NCBI GenBank assembly: GCA_018821785.1
Contig: JAHJLI010000095.1
Location: forward strand, 1 to 61,593
Source of the DNA: Pseudomonadota bacterium
GTDB lineage: Bacteria > Desulfobacterota > Desulfobulbia > Desulfobulbales > Desulfocapsaceae
Direction: 5' to 3'
Length of the DNA stretch: 61,593 nt
Below, one piece after another: positions 9,994 to 19,149 of the stretch (the first letter of the stretch is position 1; each line of letters opens with the position of its first letter). Position numbers and translations under genes: made by a program. A model generated the notes under the pieces. That model was not told the origin of the DNA, did not search any database, and saw nothing but the letters and a program-made list of their open reading frames with translations.

Positions 9994-11451
9994 TTATTCC
10001 TTTACGACCCCTAACCCAACCTGCCCCTGAATTCGGTCAAGCTCAGCTAGAGCCAGGGCATAACCAACCTCGCTCGCTTTCTCCTGACTGAGCGTCTGGG
10101 AATACGCATCCTGCGCGGTCAACACATCAAAGGTAGTAGCACGACCGACATCAAACTTTGCCTGTTCCGCCTCAAGCCGCTTGTGGGTAGCAAGGGTGGT
10201 TTTTTTGGTTGCCTCCATCGCCTTCTGCGCCAGCTGTACGTCTCGAACCGTCGTCCGGACGCTCTGCTGCACCTGAAGACGCAGAAGCTGTGCACTGTTT
10301 TTAGCCTTGTTATGGGCCGCACCTGCCTGGCGGTACAAGCCTTTGGCACCACTATTCTGCAAAGGCATTGAAAAAGCGAGTCCAGCCTGCCACTGAGTCT
10401 CTGGGGTGTCGACGGCATCACTGAGCGAGTCACCGTAGGTGTCGTTTGTCCCACCCTGGCCCACCAGCCCGACCAAGGCAAGGGCAGGCCTGGTGTTATC
10501 GAGCGCAACCTCTTCCTGGATCTTTGCCGCCTGGATTGCGAGCTCCGCCGCCTTCAGGTCCGGTCTCTTGCTCAGGGCATTGTCCTCAATTACCTTCAGG
10601 TCGGGTGTTACCTGGGTCGTCGGCGGCAGGTCTGCCGGGATAAACGGGATGTTCCAATCGCGGCTGTTGAGGAGCAGCTTCAGTTCATCCTCATAGAGGC
10701 CGATGGCGCGATCGGCTGAGATAAGCCCTTCCTCTCGCCGGGCGATCTCCGATTGGGGTTGATAGATATCGACCGGGGCAAGTTTTCCGGCACGGATTTT
10801 TTCTTCTGTCTCATCAAGGAGCTTTCGAGCAAGTTTTAAAGACAACTCCTTAACCGACTTGTCCTGCCAGGCGTACACCAGATTCCAGTAGGCCCCTTTG
10901 ACCTTGGCCGCCAAATTGGCAGCCTCCGCACTCACTAAAAAGGTTGCGGCGGCGAGATTTTTTTCCGATGCCCGCATCGTCGCGGTCTGCCTATCGGTAC
11001 CAAAACCCTGGAGAAGGGGCTGGCGCAACGCAAGCGTCAAGCCGGAGTTATACACCGGATCGACAAGGGTCGTGGCGGGTGTACTGGCAAACCGACTGTT
11101 TGTCCAGTTCAAGCTGACCTCGGTGCCGGTGGTGTACTTTTTTTGCACACCAACAGACCACTGGGCGGTTTTATCCTCTTCCGAGCCACCGGGGATGAGG
11201 GGCTTCTTCTCCTGGCTTTCGGCCCCACCCTCGCCTTTGGCGATAATATCAAATTCGCCCTCGGCAGCCTCCTTAACCCCTTCCGCTGAGCTGACATCGT
11301 CTTTTTGCAGCTGCAGTCCGATATTGTTGGCCAGGGCCAGCTTTACAGCCTGTGCCAATGAAAGCTTGACACCATTGGCCGGTTCGACCCCAGCGCTGCA
11401 AAACACAGGCAAAAGAAAGATGCCGATTAAACAATATAAACAGATACGCAT
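9994..11451 (-). CDS. TolC-family outer membrane efflux protein
   Basis: 485 residues with an N-terminal signal peptide (about residues 1-20, cleavage near CSAG) and two repeated OEP domains rich in long helices, as in TolC/OprM. It is the last gene of the tetR-adaptor-RND operon and starts 2 bases after the RND stop. It should form the trimeric outer membrane channel of the tripartite pump. The length matches the family. Confidence 0.92.
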   Translation of the reverse strand: MRICLYCLIGIFLLPVFCSAGVEPANGVKLSLAQAVKLALANNIGLQLQKDDVSSAEGVKEAAEGEFDIIAKGEGGAESQEKKPLIPGGSEEDKTAQWSVGVQKKYTTGTEVSLNWTNSRFASTPATTLVDPVYNSGLTLALRQPLLQGFGTDRQTATMRASEKNLAAATFLVSAEAANLAAKVKGAYWNLVYAWQDKSVKELSLKLARKLLDETEEKIRAGKLAPVDIYQPQSEIARREEGLISADRAIGLYEDELKLLLNSRDWNIPFIPADLPPTTQVTPDLKVIEDNALSKRPDLKAAELAIQAAKIQEEVALDNTRPALALVGLVGQGGTNDTYGDSLSDAVDTPETQWQAGLAFSMPLQNSGAKGLYRQAGAAHNKAKNSAQLLRLQVQQSVRTTVRDVQLAQKAMEATKKTTLATHKRLEAEQAKFDVGRATTFDVLTAQDAYSQTLSQEKASEVGYALALAELDRIQGQVGLGVVKE

Positions 11452-11453
11452 TA

Positions 11454-14400
11454 TTAATCCTCTTTAGGTCGTTGTTCACCGGCCAGCAGGGCGTAGGGCC
11501 GCCAGTAAAGAGCCTTGATACGCTCTACAGTCTGTTGCCGAACTTCAATAAACCTGGCAACCATATAATACAGCGTCGGCACCACGATAAGGGTGAGAAA
11601 TGTGGCGATAAAAAGGCCGAATATCACTACGTTGGCCATCGACTTCCACCACATGCTCGATTCGCTGACCCAGGCCATGGACCAGGTATGGAAATCGTAG
11701 GAGACGCCGGTTACCATGGGAATCAAACCGAGGACAGTGGTAATCGCGGTGAGCAGCACCGGGCGCAGGCGAGTGGCGCCTGCCGCGACCACCGCTTCGG
11801 TCAGGGAATGGCCTCTCTCCCGCAGCTTATTGGTGTAGTCGAGAAGGACGATGGCGTTGTTGACCACCACCCCGGCTAAAGAAATCACCCCGACACCGGT
11901 CATAATAATCCCGAATGGCGACCTGAACATGGTCATGCCGAGAAAGGCCCCCCCCAGAGAGAGGATGACCGAAGTCATGATGATAAAGGGCTGGCTCACC
12001 GAATTGAACATCGCCACCAAAGTCAGGAAAATCAGGAGCAGAGCGACCAGAAAGGCCTTGCTGAGAAAGTCTTCAGATTCCTTCTGTTCATCCTGTTCAC
12101 CGGTGAATTTCATGTTGTAACCCGACGGCAGGGCAACTTTATCCATGAACTTTGCCGCCTCTTGCCTGACCACTGGGCCGGTTGTCTTTGTCTCCTCGAT
12201 ATTGGCTTTTACTGTCACAACCCGCTGGCTATTGATGCGGTTGATGTCACCAATCGAGCCGGCAAAGGTGATCTGGGCCACGGTCGACAGCGGCACCGTC
12301 TGGCCGGAAGGGGTCGGCAGCAGCAGCTCGTGAAGGATATCGACCACCCGTCGGTCCGCTTCTTTCAGTTGCAGGGTGATGTCGTAATCATCGTTGCCCT
12401 GCCGGAAGGATGAAACGTTCAAGCCGTTGTAGGCGCTTTTAAGAGCAAAGCCTATCATGTCGGTAGTCAGCCCGAAGAGAGCCGCCTTTTGTCGGTCGAC
12501 AATTACCTGCACAGAGGGAATGCCTTCGACGAAATCGTCACGCACATCTTCGACAAAGGGGATCTGATTGAGGACATCCTTGACCTCTTTGGCAATTTTA
12601 CCAAGGACCTCGAAGTTCGGACCGGAAATTTCCAGGTTGATCGGGGCACCGGTCGGCGGCCCCTCCTGTTCCTTGGCGATGGTGATCTTGCCGCCGGGGA
12701 TATCCCGGACCCGTTCACGGATGGTGTTAACGGTTAGGTGCGACGATTCGCTGCGTTCTTCAAGCTCAAGAAAGCGAACCCCGACATGGCTCGGCGTATT
12801 AGAGCTAAAGGCCGAGCCGCCGGCGGCACTAGCGACAGCCTGTATGTAGACGTCCTTGACGTTTTTCAGATCACTTGGGCCGAAGTATTTTTCCCCTTTC
12901 GGTTTGCTGTACTCTTTTGGAGCTAGGGCCTCACGCGAAGTGAGCTTCTGCTCACCTTCTTGCCCCGTGCCCGCACCGTGCCCGGCTATCGCCAGTTCAA
13001 CGCGCTGAATGATGCGGTCGATATAGTCAAGATCAGCCCCCTCCGGGGTATCGATATTGACATAGAAGCCCTTCGGGTCGATTTCCGGGAAAAATTCAAT
13101 CGGTTTTTCCAGACCAATCACCAGCAACCAGGCTTCAAACATGAGGACCAGTCCGGTAAAACTGAGGGCGACGACGGTCAAGGGTTTTTTCAGGGCGCCG
13201 GCAAGGGTCCTGCTATACAGGGTCAACCAGAAGCCCTTTATCGCTGCCGGTTTATCAATGGCAGCCGAGATCTCTTCAATGGTCATGCCGGTGTGCTCCG
13301 GCTGACCCTTAATTTTCATGAAGATCGAGGCCATAGCCGGATTGATAACAAGCGCCACAAAAAGGCTGGCGGTCAGGGTGACTATCAGGGTGAGCGGCAG
13401 AAAGCGCATGAATTCGCCCATGATTCCCGGCCAAAAAAGCATCGGGAAAAAGGCCGCCAGGGTGGTGACGGTCGAGCCAATGACCGGCCAGGCCACCTCC
13501 GAGGTTGCCCGCTTGGCGGCGTCAAAGCGGCTCGCCCCCTGCTGCATGAAGCGATAGGTGTTCTCGATGATGACGATGGCATTGTCGACCAGCATGCCGA
13601 GCGCCAGCGTCAAACTGAAGAGAACGACCATGTTCAGAGTAATCCCCATGGCATACAGAATAATAAAGGCAATGAGCATGGAGAAAGGTATGGCGAGGCT
13701 CACCAGAATGGCGTTACGGATGCCCATAGACAGGAAGATGACCAGCAGCACCAGCACCAAACCGGAGAGGATGTTGTTCTCAAGATCGGCGATCATGACC
13801 TCAATATCCCGCGATTTGTCCAAAACCTTGGTGATCTTTGTGCCGCCCGGCCACTTCAACTGTTCCCGGTCGAGGATTTTGTCGACCTCCTTACTGATGG
13901 CGACAATATTCTCGCCGGTCCTTTTCTTGATCGACAGATTCACCGAATCCTGGCCATTCAGCCGGGAGATGCTGCTCTCCTCTTTGAAGCCGTCTATGAC
14001 CTGAGCGACATCCTTCAGGTACACCGGTTGCCCTTTATGGGTACCGATGACAAGGCCGTAAATCTCCTCCGGGGTTTTAAATTCGCCTGGTACCCGCAGC
14101 TGAAAACGGCCCTGACCAAGACGTATTGCACCACCCGAGGTATTGTGATTTTCACTTTTGACGGCGTTCTGCAGGCTGTTAATAGTCAAGCCATAATAAG
14201 AAAGCTTTTCCGGGATGACTTCGATACGGATCTCCCGCTCCAGCCCGCCATTGATCTCCACCTCCATAACCCCGGTGATGGCCTCAATCTCGTCCTTGAG
14301 ATCATCGGCAATTTCCTTCAGACATGACAGGCCACAGGTTCCGGACAGAGAAAAGACGATGATCGGCATCTGCGACAGGTTGACCTCAAACACCGAGGGG

Positions 14401-14777
14401 TCATCCTCAAGGTCGTTCGGCAGGTCTCCTTTAGCCTCATCGACCTTGTCTTTTACATCCTGCAGGGCCTTGTCGATATCAGTGCCGGTGACGAATTCGA
14501 CGTTGATCATCGACTTACCTTCGGAGCTGATCGACGAAATTTTTTTCAGACCCTCCAACCCTTTCAGCTTTTTCTCTATCTCGACGGTCACCGCCGTTTC
14601 CATGTCGGTGGGGGAGACGCCTTTGTACTCGGTAGAAATGAAAACATTGGGGATGGTGATATCCGGTTCACTCTCACGCGGCAGTGCCTGGTAACAGTAG
14701 ACTCCGAAGATTATGAGCAAAACCGCCAGGACAAAGACGGTAGTGCTGTTTTTAACTGCAGTATCCGAGACGATCAT
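11454..14777 (-). CDS. RND efflux pump inner membrane subunit (AcrB/HAE1-like)
   Basis: 1107 residues, slightly longer than AcrB (about 1049). The first helix is at about 10-30, the first periplasmic loop follows, helices 2-6 lie at about 335-490, then come the second periplasmic loop and C-terminal helices. The proton-relay helix reads GMLVDNAIVIIEN: the second Asp of the classical Asp-Asp pair is Asn, as in many 'LVDNAIV' members. The first loop carries a Cys pair (SGTCGLSCLK). An extra segment in the second loop (about 600-650, rich in Lys and Glu) accounts for the extra length. The start overlaps the adaptor stop by ATGA. Drug or solvent export is inferred from the family and the TetR control. 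Confidence 0.93.
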   Translation of the reverse strand: MIVSDTAVKNSTTVFVLAVLLIIFGVYCYQALPRESEPDITIPNVFISTEYKGVSPTDMETAVTVEIEKKLKGLEGLKKISSISSEGKSMINVEFVTGTDIDKALQDVKDKVDEAKGDLPNDLEDDPSVFEVNLSQMPIIVFSLSGTCGLSCLKEIADDLKDEIEAITGVMEVEINGGLEREIRIEVIPEKLSYYGLTINSLQNAVKSENHNTSGGAIRLGQGRFQLRVPGEFKTPEEIYGLVIGTHKGQPVYLKDVAQVIDGFKEESSISRLNGQDSVNLSIKKRTGENIVAISKEVDKILDREQLKWPGGTKITKVLDKSRDIEVMIADLENNILSGLVLVLLVIFLSMGIRNAILVSLAIPFSMLIAFIILYAMGITLNMVVLFSLTLALGMLVDNAIVIIENTYRFMQQGASRFDAAKRATSEVAWPVIGSTVTTLAAFFPMLFWPGIMGEFMRFLPLTLIVTLTASLFVALVINPAMASIFMKIKGQPEHTGMTIEEISAAIDKPAAIKGFWLTLYSRTLAGALKKPLTVVALSFTGLVLMFEAWLLVIGLEKPIEFFPEIDPKGFYVNIDTPEGADLDYIDRIIQRVELAIAGHGAGTGQEGEQKLTSREALAPKEYSKPKGEKYFGPSDLKNVKDVYIQAVASAAGGSAFSSNTPSHVGVRFLELEERSESSHLTVNTIRERVRDIPGGKITIAKEQEGPPTGAPINLEISGPNFEVLGKIAKEVKDVLNQIPFVEDVRDDFVEGIPSVQVIVDRQKAALFGLTTDMIGFALKSAYNGLNVSSFRQGNDDYDITLQLKEADRRVVDILHELLLPTPSGQTVPLSTVAQITFAGSIGDINRINSQRVVTVKANIEETKTTGPVVRQEAAKFMDKVALPSGYNMKFTGEQDEQKESEDFLSKAFLVALLLIFLTLVAMFNSVSQPFIIMTSVILSLGGAFLGMTMFRSPFGIIMTGVGVISLAGVVVNNAIVLLDYTNKLRERGHSLTEAVVAAGATRLRPVLLTAITTVLGLIPMVTGVSYDFHTWSMAWVSESSMWWKSMANVVIFGLFIATFLTLIVVPTLYYMVARFIEVRQQTVERIKALYWRPYALLAGEQRPKED

Positions 14778-15925
14778 AATGTCAGTTCCTTCATATCAGC
14801 AGCGGCCTTGACCACCTTGACCTTCTGCTGGTCCTCAACGTCGCGATGGCCTTCAACCAACAGCTTTTCGCCGCCCTGCAGCCCGGCAACAACCTCAACC
14901 GCCCACTTTTCCATGATGCCGAGACGAACATTCTTCTTCTGCACAACCCCATCCTCTTCAACGTAGACATACTGTTCGTTGTTTCGCGAAATAACGCTGT
15001 AGAAAGGAACTACGATGGCGTCCGGCACCGTCTTTTTCACAATATCGGCACGGAAAAACATCCCCGGAAGGATCTCGCCGGAGCTGTTGTCGATGGCCAG
15101 TTCGAGACGGAACAAGCGAGCCTCGGTATCGGGTGAAGAAGAGAGATAATGGACTTTGCCGGAAATGACCCGATCGCCCAAGGCCTGAACGCTGATATTG
15201 ATGCTGTCAATTCCGCGCACAGCCGTAACATCCGATTCGGGGATACCGACAACCGCCTTCACGCGGTCGATCTCAAGGATCTCGGCAATAGGATCACCAA
15301 CCGCCAGCTGCAGGCCAACCTTGGCGTCAAGTTTTCGCACCACACCCTTCATTGGTGCGAGCACCAGGCAGCGGGAAAATTGCAGCTGGGCGTTCTCATA
15401 GTCGGCCCGGGCGGTCTCCATCCGGGTTTTGTTGGTATCGAGCTCGGCGGTTGGGATCACCCCCTTGGCGTAGATAGCCTTGTCCCGCAGGTATTCAGCC
15501 TTGGCAAGTTCGTAGGCGGACTTCGCCCGGTCGACGGCAATTCGATAGTCTTCGTTATCTATACGGGCAAGAACATCACCTTTTTTCACCTTCTGCCCCT
15601 CCCTGACCAGGATTTCTGCAATCGTCCCATTCAGCTTCGAGAGGAGCGACAGGGTAGTCCAGGGCTCGATATTGCCGGGCAGGTTAATTCGGTCATGAAT
15701 TGTCCCGGGCTGCAGGGTGAGTGTCACCGCATTAATCGGCGGACGCTCCTGCTTAAGACCGTCGGCCTTGACCGCGGCGATCAGTTCACTCTTGTTCTTG
15801 ATCGCTCCGGCAAGAATAAAAACCAGAGCAATGAGGGCGAGAAGCAAGAATCGCGGCACATTGTTCCAGACGAAGTAGACGACTTTTGCCCGCACGGTAC
15901 GCGGGGTAGCATGCTCATTATTCAT
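14774..15925 (-). CDS. RND efflux periplasmic adaptor (MFP)
   Basis: 383 residues. One N-terminal anchor helix (about 22-42) is followed by a biotinyl-lipoyl half, alpha-hairpin (about 130-180), second lipoyl half with LVLAPMKGVVRKLDAKVG, beta-barrel and membrane-proximal domain. This is the AcrA/MexA layout. It overlaps the tetR stop by 8 bases and the RND start by 4, so the order tetR, adaptor, pump and TolC is one translationally coupled operon. Confidence 0.92.
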   Translation of the reverse strand: MNNEHATPRTVRAKVVYFVWNNVPRFLLLALIALVFILAGAIKNKSELIAAVKADGLKQERPPINAVTLTLQPGTIHDRINLPGNIEPWTTLSLLSKLNGTIAEILVREGQKVKKGDVLARIDNEDYRIAVDRAKSAYELAKAEYLRDKAIYAKGVIPTAELDTNKTRMETARADYENAQLQFSRCLVLAPMKGVVRKLDAKVGLQLAVGDPIAEILEIDRVKAVVGIPESDVTAVRGIDSINISVQALGDRVISGKVHYLSSSPDTEARLFRLELAIDNSSGEILPGMFFRADIVKKTVPDAIVVPFYSVISRNNEQYVYVEEDGVVQKKNVRLGIMEKWAVEVVAGLQGGEKLLVEGHRDVEDQQKVKVVKAAADMKELTL

Positions 15926-16556
15926 GACTGGTCCCTGTAGAAGGAGTTTGATCAGGTCTTGGTTGCAACCCTTCCAAGGCCTGGCGGAATAACATCTCGA
16001 GGGCCGGTTCGGCCTCTTCGGTCCCTATCCTGCCACTCAACCAGGCGGAGACCAGCAAGAGATACAAACCATAAAAATGTCCTGTTATGTGAAGAAGTTC
16101 CATATCATTTCGCAGCTCCCCCCTTTCCTGCGCTTTTTCAAAAAGAGGAAAAAGCAATTTGAAATAGTTGTCTTCGTTTGCCAGGTGTCGGTCGAGATCG
16201 ACATCCCGGGGAAAAGCGGTCTGCTGCATAAACAGTCGGGCAAATTCACGGTTTTCAGTGATCTGTCGGAATTCGCTCATATAAATGCTGACCATCTGCT
16301 GCAGAATGGGTATTTCCTTGTCGGCATTGGTGGTCAGTTCCTCATGCAGACACTCCAGCTCATCCTCGCAAAAGGCATGGAGAATGTCACTCTTGGTCTG
16401 GAAATAGCCATAGATTGTCCCCTTGCCAATGCCTGCCGCTCTGGCCAACTCCTCGATACTGGTCTTTTCAAAACCTTTCTCGCCGAAAAGGACCATTGCC
16501 GCCTGCATGATCGCTTTGCGGGTTTGCTTTTTTTTAGTTTCTCTTACACCTGTCAT
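15918..16556 (-). CDS. TetR-family repressor of the efflux operon
   Basis: 212 residues. The N-terminal TetR helix-turn-helix lies at about 12-58 (RKAIMQAAMVLFGEKGFEKTSIEELARAAGIGKGTIYGYF), and a C-terminal ligand-binding part is variable as usual. It is the first gene of the operon it is expected to repress, and two copies of a palindromic operator flank its promoter. The inducer is unknown. Autoregulation and induction by a pump substrate are inferred from layout. Confidence 0.92.
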   Translation of the reverse strand: MTGVRETKKKQTRKAIMQAAMVLFGEKGFEKTSIEELARAAGIGKGTIYGYFQTKSDILHAFCEDELECLHEELTTNADKEIPILQQMVSIYMSEFRQITENREFARLFMQQTAFPRDVDLDRHLANEDNYFKLLFPLFEKAQERGELRNDMELLHITGHFYGLYLLLVSAWLSGRIGTEEAEPALEMLFRQALEGLQPRPDQTPSTGTSHE

Positions 16557-16579
16557 GATGATATCCTTTGATTAAAATG

Positions 16580-16593
16580 TTGACTGCGGTCGG
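16580..16593. promoter_or_regulatory. TetR operator, proximal copy
   Basis: TTGACTGCGGTCGG matches 11 of 14 positions of the perfect palindrome at 16632-16645. It lies directly downstream of the -10 box, where a bound repressor would block transcription of the efflux operon. The two copies are 52 bases apart, close to five helical turns. Confidence 0.65.
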
Positions 16594-16594
16594 A

Positions 16595-16622
16595 ATTATA
16601 ATCTTGCGCAAGAATTCGTCAA
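16595..16622 (-). promoter_or_regulatory. sigma-70 promoter of the tetR-RND operon
   Basis: Minus-strand TTGACG (16617-16622), 16-base spacer, TATAAT (16595-16600). The -10 box is perfect. The spacer holds a 12-bp palindrome, TCTTGCGCAAGA (16602-16613), which may be a third protein site. The promoter is bracketed by the two operators. Confidence 0.7.
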
Positions 16623-16631
16623 GAAGAAATA

Positions 16632-16645
16632 TTGACTGCAGTCAA
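16632..16645. promoter_or_regulatory. TetR operator, distal perfect copy
   Basis: TTGACTGCAGTCAA is a perfect 14-bp palindrome just upstream of the -35 box of the efflux promoter. Size, symmetry and position fit a TetR-family operator. The imperfect second copy at 16580-16593 supports a true binding site rather than chance. Confidence 0.75.
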
Positions 16646-16735
16646 CTTTTCCAATGTTCGAAACTCAGGACGTCGGCGAAGAAAGCATAATTTTCCTGTG
16701 AATCCTGCAAGATAATCAAGACGGAGTGCCCCGGT

Positions 16736-17662
16736 TCATGCCCCGTTATAATAATCCACCGCCGCCAGACTGCGGCGTATTCCCTTTTGATAGACAACCC
16801 GTGAATATCCCATGATAACAATCAATCCTTCTCGACTGCCAAAGCGAATCCCCTGCTGCTCCCGGAACCGGCGGGCAGCCCTGCCGTTCTGAATAAGAGG
16901 ATGCATACCGCCGAGCATACAGGTTCCAAGTCCAAGGGATTCGGCTGCCAGCATGGCATAGGTTGCTGCGACAATCGGATCGGCCGGGTCGCAGAGGGGA
17001 CTGCCGTAAAAGTAGAGAGCCACCGGCGCATCGTAGGTGACCAGGTCCTCACCGCGTGCCATAGCTCCAGTATAGGACAAGACCAGGGGACGAACGAAAT
17101 CTCGAAAAAGGGCGTCGTTAGCCTTGCCCCAGAAAGGCCTCATCAGCGCCAGAAACCACCCCGACACCAGCCACTTGAGACCTTCTAAGTAGACACAGAA
17201 ATCCCGAGAAAATTTCCGTACTTTTTCCGGGCTGTCAAATACCAGCACATGAACATCCGAAGGTGGCAAGCCCATAGGTGCGGTACGCACCGCCTCCAGA
17301 ACCTTGTCGATCAGTTCCGGTTCGACGGCCTTATCCTTGAATTCGCGGATCGAACGACGGCGCTGCAGGAGCTTCTTGAGTGACCGGTAGTCGGCAGCAT
17401 CGCCTCGCATCGGCAGGTCCGTGAGATCCTCCGCCGACAGGCAACGACCAGAGACGGAGATTGCTTCCTGCGGGCAAATGGCCATACAGTGACCGCAACC
17501 GATACACCCGAAAATGGAAGTCGTGGTCGCCTGCGCCCGGCCGTCGACAATGCCGATGCTGAAGTCCTTGCAAACCTGCTCGCAAAGGCCACAACCGTTG
17601 CACAATTCAGGTGAAATGTGCAACTTGGCGGCCTCATGGGTCCGGGAAGTTGGAATGGCCAT
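16736..17662 (-). CDS. ferredoxin-nitroreductase fusion protein
   Basis: 308 residues. The N-terminal 2[4Fe-4S] ferredoxin domain has Cys21, 24, 27, 31 and Cys53, 56, 59, 63 (CNGCGLCEQVCKD and CIGCGHCMAICP). From about 105 a nitroreductase-fold FMN domain starts at RRSIREFKDK and runs to the end, with the usual GMLGG-like region read here as GTCMLGG. Such fusions are common in anaerobes and pass electrons from the clusters to FMN. The physiological substrate is usually unknown. The ribosome site AGGAGAAAGAGAG precedes the ATG. It is the second leftward gene after the AraC regulator, 183 bases away, and is probably expressed separately. Confidence 0.9.
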   Translation of the reverse strand: MAIPTSRTHEAAKLHISPELCNGCGLCEQVCKDFSIGIVDGRAQATTTSIFGCIGCGHCMAICPQEAISVSGRCLSAEDLTDLPMRGDAADYRSLKKLLQRRRSIREFKDKAVEPELIDKVLEAVRTAPMGLPPSDVHVLVFDSPEKVRKFSRDFCVYLEGLKWLVSGWFLALMRPFWGKANDALFRDFVRPLVLSYTGAMARGEDLVTYDAPVALYFYGSPLCDPADPIVAATYAMLAAESLGLGTCMLGGMHPLIQNGRAARRFREQQGIRFGSREGLIVIMGYSRVVYQKGIRRSLAAVDYYNGA

Positions 17663-17845
17663 CTCTCTTTCTCCTGTTCTTTACAGTTCCTTTCTTATCA
17701 TTTCATCACCAGTATACCGGGTACACCATTTCCCATGCTGTCGACTTTTTGTAACAATTTGTAAAAAAATGTACATGGGCAGCCAATGGAGCGCAGCAGT
17801 ACCGGAAACGATGCGGGGGAAGTCGCTTGAACTGAAAATCAAAGG

Positions 17846-18790
17846 CTATTTTTTTCTCAATGGGATGCAAATATCAATTATCCACTTGCCTTCCGGATGT
17901 TCTTCGGCAGTGTTATGATACAGCTCGTAACTGGGACGGTCGTCGCATTCATAGCCACTGTTAACAAGCCAGACAAAGGCATCTTCCCAGGCCTGATGGA
18001 AACCGTCATCTCTCAGTTCAAACCGGCAAACGGCATGCGGACCGCCACTTATGGTCTGCATGCCGATCTGTCCTCGGGTTGCGGTGTTTTTCGCCACACC
18101 AACACAGGCATCGACCCGGCATTTTTCCGGCGCAGTCACCTCTGGATTGTCCCAGTAGATTGCCAACAATACCCCTGAAGCCAGGTGACCCTCCGGGCCA
18201 GCCCATTGCATCAACTCGGCAAAGGCCTGTTCGCAGGTTTCTTTGCCATAGGGACCCATCTTGCGGACATAGGCAACATAGTATTCGGGCATTTCTCGTA
18301 CTTCGGCATGCATAGTCAATCCTCCCTGGTTTGCAGAATTCTTGGAATCAATAAAGACAGGATCAAGAATATACCCGGAACGAAGTGATGCAGCGTTTTC
18401 TCCCTTGCTGACAATGTGGCAATTCTTGCTTTTCCTGTAAGCCGAAGGAGTCAACCCGAAATACTGACGAAAGGCTTTGGCAAAATTCTGAGAACTTGAG
18501 AAACCGCAATCAAGAGCAATATCGGTAATAAGGCCGTGCCTGTCTAAAAGCAGTTTGTTCGCTGCCATTTCAAGGCGGAGCCTGCGGGTGAACTCGGCCA
18601 CAGTTTCGCCGACGACCGTCTTGAATATCCGGTGAAAGTGAAACATAGAAAAGGCAGCACTTTTGGCAATCTCTTCGAGTGTCATTTCCCTGCCGAGATT
18701 GTCGCAGATGAAATTCATAGCAAGACAGATACGCCGGCGATACTCCATAGCGGTGGAGTGCGGCACCTTTTCGGTTTGATTGGTGCTCAT
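17846..18790 (-). CDS. AraC-family regulator with GyrI-like effector domain
   Basis: 314 residues from the ATG at 18790, which has GAGGAAC just upstream. The frame continues open to 19210, but that part runs through the intergenic repeat and has no plausible start. The AraC double helix-turn-helix is at about 22-120 (FHFHRIFKTVVGETVAEF, DIALDCGFSSSQNFAKAFRQ). The C-terminal GyrI/SOUL-type small-molecule-binding domain (about 155-313) ends in WIIDICIPLRKK, the usual family ending. Members of this class (Rob/MarA-GyrI, BmrR-like) sense hydrophobic drugs. The target may be the nitroreductase or the efflux operon next to it, which is inference. Confidence 0.88.
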   Translation of the reverse strand: MSTNQTEKVPHSTAMEYRRRICLAMNFICDNLGREMTLEEIAKSAAFSMFHFHRIFKTVVGETVAEFTRRLRLEMAANKLLLDRHGLITDIALDCGFSSSQNFAKAFRQYFGLTPSAYRKSKNCHIVSKGENAASLRSGYILDPVFIDSKNSANQGGLTMHAEVREMPEYYVAYVRKMGPYGKETCEQAFAELMQWAGPEGHLASGVLLAIYWDNPEVTAPEKCRVDACVGVAKNTATRGQIGMQTISGGPHAVCRFELRDDGFHQAWEDAFVWLVNSGYECDDRPSYELYHNTAEEHPEGKWIIDICIPLRKK

Positions 18791-19149
18791 TGTTCCTCGT
18801 TTCCCAAGATAGCTGTGGCATGGAAGGTTGAAAGTCACAGGACAGACTATATCCTGCAACGCAGCCGAGATAAAGGATTTCCAGTGGTTTTTGCCAAATT
18901 CTAAGAATGCACAGATGATTAATATTAAGTAAATATCAAAAATATATTTGACATATATTTCATTGTGTGTAACTACTTTCTTCAACGTAACACTGGCAGC
19001 CGGAATCCCTGGAACATGCAAATACTCCGTGCTTCTTTTGCTAACACCGACAAACCGGATACGTACCTTCATGAAATTCATCCTTAAAAACAAGAAATGA
19101 ATTTCTAAGGTTCTAATCGGACATCTTGCCACCTTTACCCCCCGATGCC
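18791..19149. promoter_or_regulatory. araC/gntR divergent intergenic region with inverted repeat and possible promoter
   Basis: A 359-base AT-rich gap. AAATATAT (18940-18947) and ATATATTT (18953-18960) form a perfect 8-bp inverted repeat around a 5-base centre. A TTGACA (18948-18953) overlaps it and could be a rightward -35 for gntR, but the -10 box is poor. Copy B of the dispersed repeat fills 19047-19113. No gene is seen. Confidence 0.35.
19047..19113 (+). repeat. dispersed hairpin repeat, copy B
   Basis: CCGACAAACCGGAT forms the small-hairpin part. The long hairpin pairs GTACCTT (19063-19069) with AAGGTTC (one mismatch) and GAAATTCAT (19073-19081) with ATGAATTTC (19097-19105). Order, spacing and sequence match copy A (57351-57422). 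It lies just upstream of the gntR start at 19150. Confidence 0.75.

Noticed and set aside
12960-14327. 455-residue open frame on the plus strand
   Set aside because: Antisense of the RND pump gene. The pump frame is supported by motifs, length and operon context.
17838-17862. Near-identical stretch AATCAAAGGCTATTTTTTTC, also near 49096
   Set aside because: Short and AT-rich, one copy at the end of the AraC gene and one in a leader. No structure or further copies, so probably chance.
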